21,733 nucleotides of DNA from a virus. The position numbers and the translations under genes are program-made. Below are positions 20,369 through 21,733 of the stretch, in pieces. The notes under the pieces were generated by a model. It ran no database searches. It was not told where the DNA came from and saw only the letters and a list, made by a program, of their open reading frames with translations. Location of the stretch: IMG/VR virus record IMGVR_UViG_3300036715_001789, positions 1 through 21,733 of that record; one strand, 5' to 3'. The first letter of the stretch is position 1, and every line of letters starts with the position of its first letter.

Positions 20369-20677
20369 GCGGGGAGCCTCACAACTGCCCTGCCCCGCCT
20401 TCCGTGGCCGACAAATCGGATCGGTAACTCTCTGCCGGCGCAGTTTTAAGTGAGAGCCAAAAATTAACCAGTTTCAGCAGCGGCTTAGCCCCGTTGCAAA
20501 GCAATCAAACACTCTAGAGAAGACAGAAGGATAACCCTGCTTTATGGGAGTGAGACTGGTTAGTTTTTGGTTGATTAACAAGGCTGGCTCACTTACGAGC
20601 CACCAAACGCATGAGGACTGCCCTATGCAAGCTAAAGCCATTAGCCAGCATGGAATAGCCGTCTGAAACAGTCCTCA
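20369..20677 (+). ncRNA. Multi-hairpin structured RNA region in the PL-like transcript
   Basis: The gene-free stretch 20358-20828 is full of paired elements: GCGGGG/CCCCGC (20369-20398); CCGA/TCGG (20408-20419); CTGC/GCAG followed by TTTT (20432-20447); a long imperfect inverted repeat, 20457-20475 with 20552-20570 (17 of 19 pairs, extendable by two), enclosing GCAGCGG/CCGTTGC (20477-20497); TGGCTC/GAGCCA (20586-20603); TGAGGACTG/CAGTCCTCA (20613-20677). No convincing ORF lies here. It could be a leader with antitermination or attenuation function, or a free-standing RNA. Confidence 0.5.
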
Positions 20678-20681
20678 GTCG

Positions 20682-20753
20682 TGTGGTGAATGGCAGCGTT
20701 ATGAATCCTGATTATAGGCAGAAGCGCAAGAGGGTTCAAATCCTTCCACCACG
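20682..20753 (+). ncRNA. tRNA-like element (acceptor and T arm intact, D arm not seen)
   Basis: TGTGGTG (20682-20688) pairs with CACCACG (20747-20753) as a 7-bp acceptor stem (one G-U). GAGGG and CCTTC form a 5-bp T stem around the canonical loop TTCAAAT (20735-20741). The total is 72 bases, tRNA size. The 41 bases between do not fold into normal D and anticodon arms; instead GCGTT pairs with AGCGC and CCT with AGG to make one long stem, as in tmRNA-type tRNA-like domains. No CCA is encoded. Confidence 0.45.
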
Positions 20754-20828
20754 TAACTTAAACAGACGGAGAAACCGATGTGATCTGGCCTTTGAATTGA
20801 TTCTTGATTATCAAAACTGGAGATTGAA

Positions 20829-20918
20829 ATGAAAAAAATAAAACTGTTTTTAATGCTAGTTCGCCCTTGGCACTCATTCAAAGGAACGATGCTTCTGGTC
20901 AACAAAGTAAAGGTTTGA
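20829..20918 (+). CDS. Small basic hydrophobic protein, 29 aa
   Basis: CTGGAGA lies seven bases before the ATG. The product starts MKKIKLFLMLVRPWHSFKGT and ends LLVNKVKV; it is basic and partly hydrophobic. The next small ORF begins two bases after the stop. The tight spacing and good ribosome site argue that it is translated. No family recognised. Confidence 0.45.
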   Translation: MKKIKLFLMLVRPWHSFKGTMLLVNKVKV

Positions 20919-20920
20919 TC

Positions 20921-21046
20921 ATGAAGCCGTTTCGACCATCTTTTTTATGGGTGTGGCGGTCTTGGAATCACAGAAAAATGCCAACCAGAATATGCATCGC
21001 GATTTTTGATTGGCTTTATTGGAATTTTAAACGGAGTTGGAAATGA
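20921..21046 (+). CDS. Small Trp-rich basic protein, 41 aa, coupled to recT
   Basis: AAAGG lies seven bases before the ATG at 20921; the stop overlaps the recT-like start (ATGA). Six of 41 residues are Trp (for example FLWVWRSWNHRK and FDWLYWNFKRSW), and the protein is strongly basic. Such a make-up suggests membrane-surface or nucleic-acid contact, but I know no family. Coupling to recT supports real translation. Confidence 0.45.
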   Translation: MKPFRPSFLWVWRSWNHRKMPTRICIAIFDWLYWNFKRSWK

Positions 21047-21733
21047 GTGAAGTTACACAATCAGTAAAGTCTTTTAGCTTAGCGCCACAAGACCTTGCGC
21101 AAGCAATTCAGTTCGCAGAAATGATGGCTAAATCTAGCATTATTCCTAAAGATTTTGCAAACAATCCTGGAAACATTCTTGTTGCAGTTCAGTGGGGAAT
21201 GGAGCTTGGTTTGCAGCCAATGCAAGCAATGCAAAACATTGCAGTCATAAATGGCCGCCCTTCTCTCTGGGGTGATGCTGTGATTGGCCTAGTTCGATCT
21301 TCGCCTCTCTGTGAATACGTAACAGAAGAGAATCTGGAAGATAAATCAATCTGCCGCGTTAAACGTCGTGGTGAAGATGAGCAAGTGCGAATTTTCACTA
21401 TTGATGACGCAAAAAAAGCCGGATTACTTGGAAAGCAAGGTCCATGGACTCAGTACCCAAAACGCATGATGCAAATGCGTGCACGGTCATGGGCATTACG
21501 TGACGTATTTCCTGATGTGTTGCGCGGAATGCCAATTGCTGAAGAAATAATGGATATTGAGCCATCAAATACTTATCAAAAAAAGTCGGTCACCAATAAC
21601 ACGACGTCCAGTGATGCACCTCCAGCAAAACTAAAAATCCGTGAGAACGGACTAAAAGCCGCTATTGAGTCAATCAAAAAAGGGGACTTTACCCGCGAGC
21701 AATTGGTTTCTGAGTATGAGCTAACTCAAGACC
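21043..21733 (+). CDS. RecT-family single-strand annealing recombinase, 3' end cut by window edge
   Basis: The ATG at 21043 follows CGGAGTTGG, and the frame is open for 230 codons to the window edge. The stretch NPGNILVAVQWGMELGLQPM, then QAMQNIAVINGRPSLWGDAV, then IGLVRSSPLCEY is a hallmark of phage RecT-type proteins of Gram-negative bacteria. Also typical are KAGLLGKQGPWTQYPKRMMQ and MRARSWALRDVFPDVLRGM. RecT-like proteins anneal single strands exposed by an exonuclease, which is likely encoded to the right. With NinB, Ref-like and RusA it gives the phage a full recombination set. C-terminal part after about residue 190 is variable and linker-like. Confidence 0.85.
   Translation, partial: MSEVTQSVKSFSLAPQDLAQAIQFAEMMAKSSIIPKDFANNPGNILVAVQWGMELGLQPMQAMQNIAVINGRPSLWGDAVIGLVRSSPLCEYVTEENLEDKSICRVKRRGEDEQVRIFTIDDAKKAGLLGKQGPWTQYPKRMMQMRARSWALRDVFPDVLRGMPIAEEIMDIEPSNTYQKKSVTNNTTSSDAPPAKLKIRENGLKAAIESIKKGDFTREQLVSEYELTQD

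Noticed and set aside
20699-20905. Minus-strand frame with a GFEPS motif
   Set aside because: GFEP-type strings arise when the T arm of a tRNA-like sequence is read backwards; the frame lies antisense to the tRNA-like element and to a small plus-strand ORF.
1-21733. CRISPR arrays, insertion sequences, integrase or attachment sites
   Set aside because: No regularly spaced repeats, no transposase and no integrase gene are seen; the tRNA-like element is internal to the phage, so it is not taken as an attachment site.

Overview
The window is a stretch of a temperate, contractile-tailed phage (myovirus), most likely an integrated prophage, in a Gram-negative host. Moderate GC, the families seen (NinB, RusA, Ref-type HNH nuclease, DUF1376 replication protein, RecT) and the general look of the proteins suggest a betaproteobacterium of the Burkholderiales. 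The host call is an inference and is weaker than the phage call. Both window edges cut genes: the tail sheath gene on the left and a recT-like gene on the right.

Layout. (1) 1-9491, minus strand: the late morphogenesis operon, read right to left: terminase small and large subunits, a tiny ORF, portal, scaffold, major capsid protein, four head-tail joining or tail genes, a small protein and the tail sheath. Several intrinsic-terminator-like hairpins sit between these genes. (2) 9579-11660: a boundary zone with a PAPS-reductase-like ATP pyrophosphatase and its coupled partner, a lone plus-strand HTH regulator, a small membrane protein and three strong minus-strand terminators. (3) 11661-17065, minus strand: a tightly packed early operon, mostly joined by ATGA overlaps. 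It runs from a ribbon-helix-helix protein through small proteins, NinB, a Ref-like nuclease, RusA, a DUF1376 initiator carrying origin-like iterons, and a DUF6475-like protein, to a Cys-cluster/HTH protein in the position of a Q-type late regulator. (4) 17151-19980: a lambda-like immunity region. A Cro-like gene (minus) is divergent from a CI-like gene (plus). The CI-like gene is followed by a coupled HipA-like kinase gene and a DUF3037-like partner gene. A convergent small lipoprotein gene follows. (5) 19915-21733, plus strand: the second early operon, with its own repressor-controlled promoter, a 125-aa protein, about 470 bases of highly structured non-coding sequence ending in a tRNA-like fold, two small ORFs and a recT-like gene.

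How it works together. Five copies of one operator (consensus approximately WAWCAC-N4-GTGTTT) lie at two places: three between the cro-like and CI-like genes and two upstream of the 125-aa gene. The two promoters they cover share 25 of 29 bases and are the equivalents of lambda PR and PL. This makes the CI-kinase-partner operon positionally equivalent to lambda cI-rexA-rexB, so the kinase pair is expected to be expressed in the lysogen. It is the best candidate here for a poorly described system (superinfection exclusion, abortive infection or toxin-antitoxin). The structured RNA in the PL-like transcript is the second strongest candidate.
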